Shown in pieces: positions 62,706 through 64,000 of a stretch of DNA of 64,000 bases; positions within the stretch are counted from its first letter, which is position 1; each line of letters begins with the position of its first letter. This DNA comes from Apteryx mantelli. Taxonomy: Eukaryota; Chordata; Aves; Apterygiformes; Apterygidae. Both the position numbers and the translations under genes were made by a program. The stretch lies in contig NC_089980.1 of assembly GCF_036417845.1 (NCBI RefSeq), positions 51,396,501 through 51,460,500 on the forward strand, read 5' to 3'. The notes below the pieces were generated by a model. It searched no databases and was not told the DNA's origin. It worked only from the letters and a program-made list of their open reading frames with translations.

Positions 62706-64000
62706 GTAGAGTAAAAAATGTAGAGTTCTTTCTTACTTTCATGCCAACAGGCTCGAAGTAATGACATAGATATGATTCAGTACCTGACTGCAAAGGCTTT
62801 ATACAGATAAGATGCACATTGTAATGTACCTGGTCCCATCAAACTGACTGATGAAACCTAACCTCTGCCTAACAACAAAGAGATTATGTATTAGACTACC
62901 CTGACATCACTGCCAGCTCCTTGCATGGTTCTTTTAAGGACCATGAAGCAGACAATGGCTGGCTGAAAGACACAGTGATTAATCATACTTTGGCTCAGAG
63001 GACCAAGGACAAATAGATTAAAATGTTTTAATCTGGCCACTAAACATAGACACTAACCTGTAGCAGGACCCTGAATATGATCCCTTTGTCAACAGTGTAG
63101 AATAGACTTTGCAGAATACATTTTAAATTTTCTTCAGAGCGTGCATCATGTCAAACTGGCCTAAAAATGAGGCTTCCAGGCCAACTGAAATGAAAATGAG
63201 ACCTTCCAATTTTCAGAGTGTCTCTGCAATCCACAACACACTTCAAAATATTCTGAAAGACTTTCAATTCAAAATTATCAGTCTGCGGAACTGAAATCTT
63301 TGTAATTTGGCTTGATTAGGAGGGGAAGAAAAAGTGCAATATCTTAAAATCTCTCATAATTTCTCTGTGGAAAAGAAATACCCAGTTTTACTCAGTTCTA
63401 TCTGGCAGTAATATTTTTGATGTTCTAGGGATTCTGCTCTTATCTGCATAGAGATACACAGTGCGCATAAATACACACAAAAGATACTGTATTAAAATAC
63501 ATGTTTTAACATAATAGCTTTAGCATTAAAGAAAATTTCATCTTAGAAATGTAATGACATCAAAAATTAAACAGTTAAGGGTGGCTATGATTCTAATAAA
63601 ATGCATATGCCTGTGTCCACTTAAACACACATTTCCTGACTTCTGCCATCAACTTCATAAATTTTATTCTTGTCAAGATGGCCAGTATTTTGGACTATAC
63701 ATCATTACCTTCTGGCAAGATGGCAATCATTTTCCTACAGACTTTGCATATGAAAATTAAGGTCGCCCTAAGAAAAGATAGTCATCACCTTCCATTGTTT
63801 TTCTTGGGACAGAAGCCAGGTTGCTCTCAAAGAAGCTGGCTGCCTTCTAGGCTATTTGGCTAGGAAATTCAACAGGAAATGATAAGGAAAAGGAACAAGA
63901 CTGGAGGTGAGGTAAAACTGGTAACATAATGAACAAGCAAAAGAAAGAAAACTCAGGAGTGAATGGAAATGTGAAACTCCGTATGTGCTCTGAAACATTT

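Larger units (their letters stand above)
56535..64000 (-). other. FMN2: FMN2 intron, continuing past the window edge
   Basis: At least 7.4 kb. The next upstream exon must end in phase 2 and encode the end of the FH2 domain. I searched the minus strand for such a donor and for FH2-like peptides and found none, so it is probably outside the window. The stretch holds a possible MIR-like fragment and a 15-C/8-A run, otherwise nothing identifiable. Confidence 0.7.

Noticed and set aside
63150-63330. Open minus-strand stretch (ILKCVVDCRDTLKIGR-like) between TTTCAG and GGAAG|GTCTCA
   Set aside because: It does not resemble FMN2, the donor is poor, and the length is within chance.

Overview
The window is vertebrate nuclear DNA, most likely from a bird. 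It is AT-rich with long non-coding stretches, large introns, CpG-island promoters, worn CR1 LINE sequence and ancient tRNA-like SINE traces, and shows no Alu- or L1-type mass of repeats. No prokaryotic operon, phage, CRISPR array or recent transposon is visible. Nearly all ORFs of 60-200 codons are chance frames; only two protein-coding loci can be supported.

Layout. (1) 1-8540: gene-free flank upstream of GREM2, with one striking near-perfect palindrome (3890-3946) and a possible conserved element (about 7780-7930). (2) 8560-9420: CpG-island promoter and non-coding exon 1 of GREM2 (+ strand), with a splice donor at 9055 and one upstream ORF. (3) 9055-46860: a 37.8-kb GREM2 intron. It holds a second, isolated CpG island (25.34-25.98 kb) with a well-formed antisense ATG and splice donor, an ancient CR1 fragment (about 26960-27530), an inverted-repeat element with a ZNF143-like motif (12196-12300), a pair of tRNA-like repeat pieces (about 42.9 and 43.15 kb), and several hairpins and simple repeats. 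(4) 46861-about 49745: GREM2 exon 2, with the whole 168-codon reading frame and a 3' UTR of about 2.4 kb containing a proximal and a distal poly(A) signal. (5) about 49745-52960: a 3.2-kb gap between convergent genes. (6) about 52960-64000: the 3' end of FMN2 on the minus strand, with its 3' UTR, its last eight codons (55029-55055), its penultimate coding exon (56453-56534), and intron to the window edge.

GREM2 encodes a secreted cystine-knot BMP antagonist. FMN2 encodes an actin-nucleating formin, and the two exons seen here encode its C-terminal Spir-interaction tail. I recall the same convergent GREM2/FMN2 pairing from human 1q43, so this is conserved synteny, not a functional operon. I did not find a new biological system. 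The observations most worth checking are the intronic antisense CpG island, the 26-bp-arm palindrome, the GREM2 uORF and the ZNF143-motif inverted repeat.
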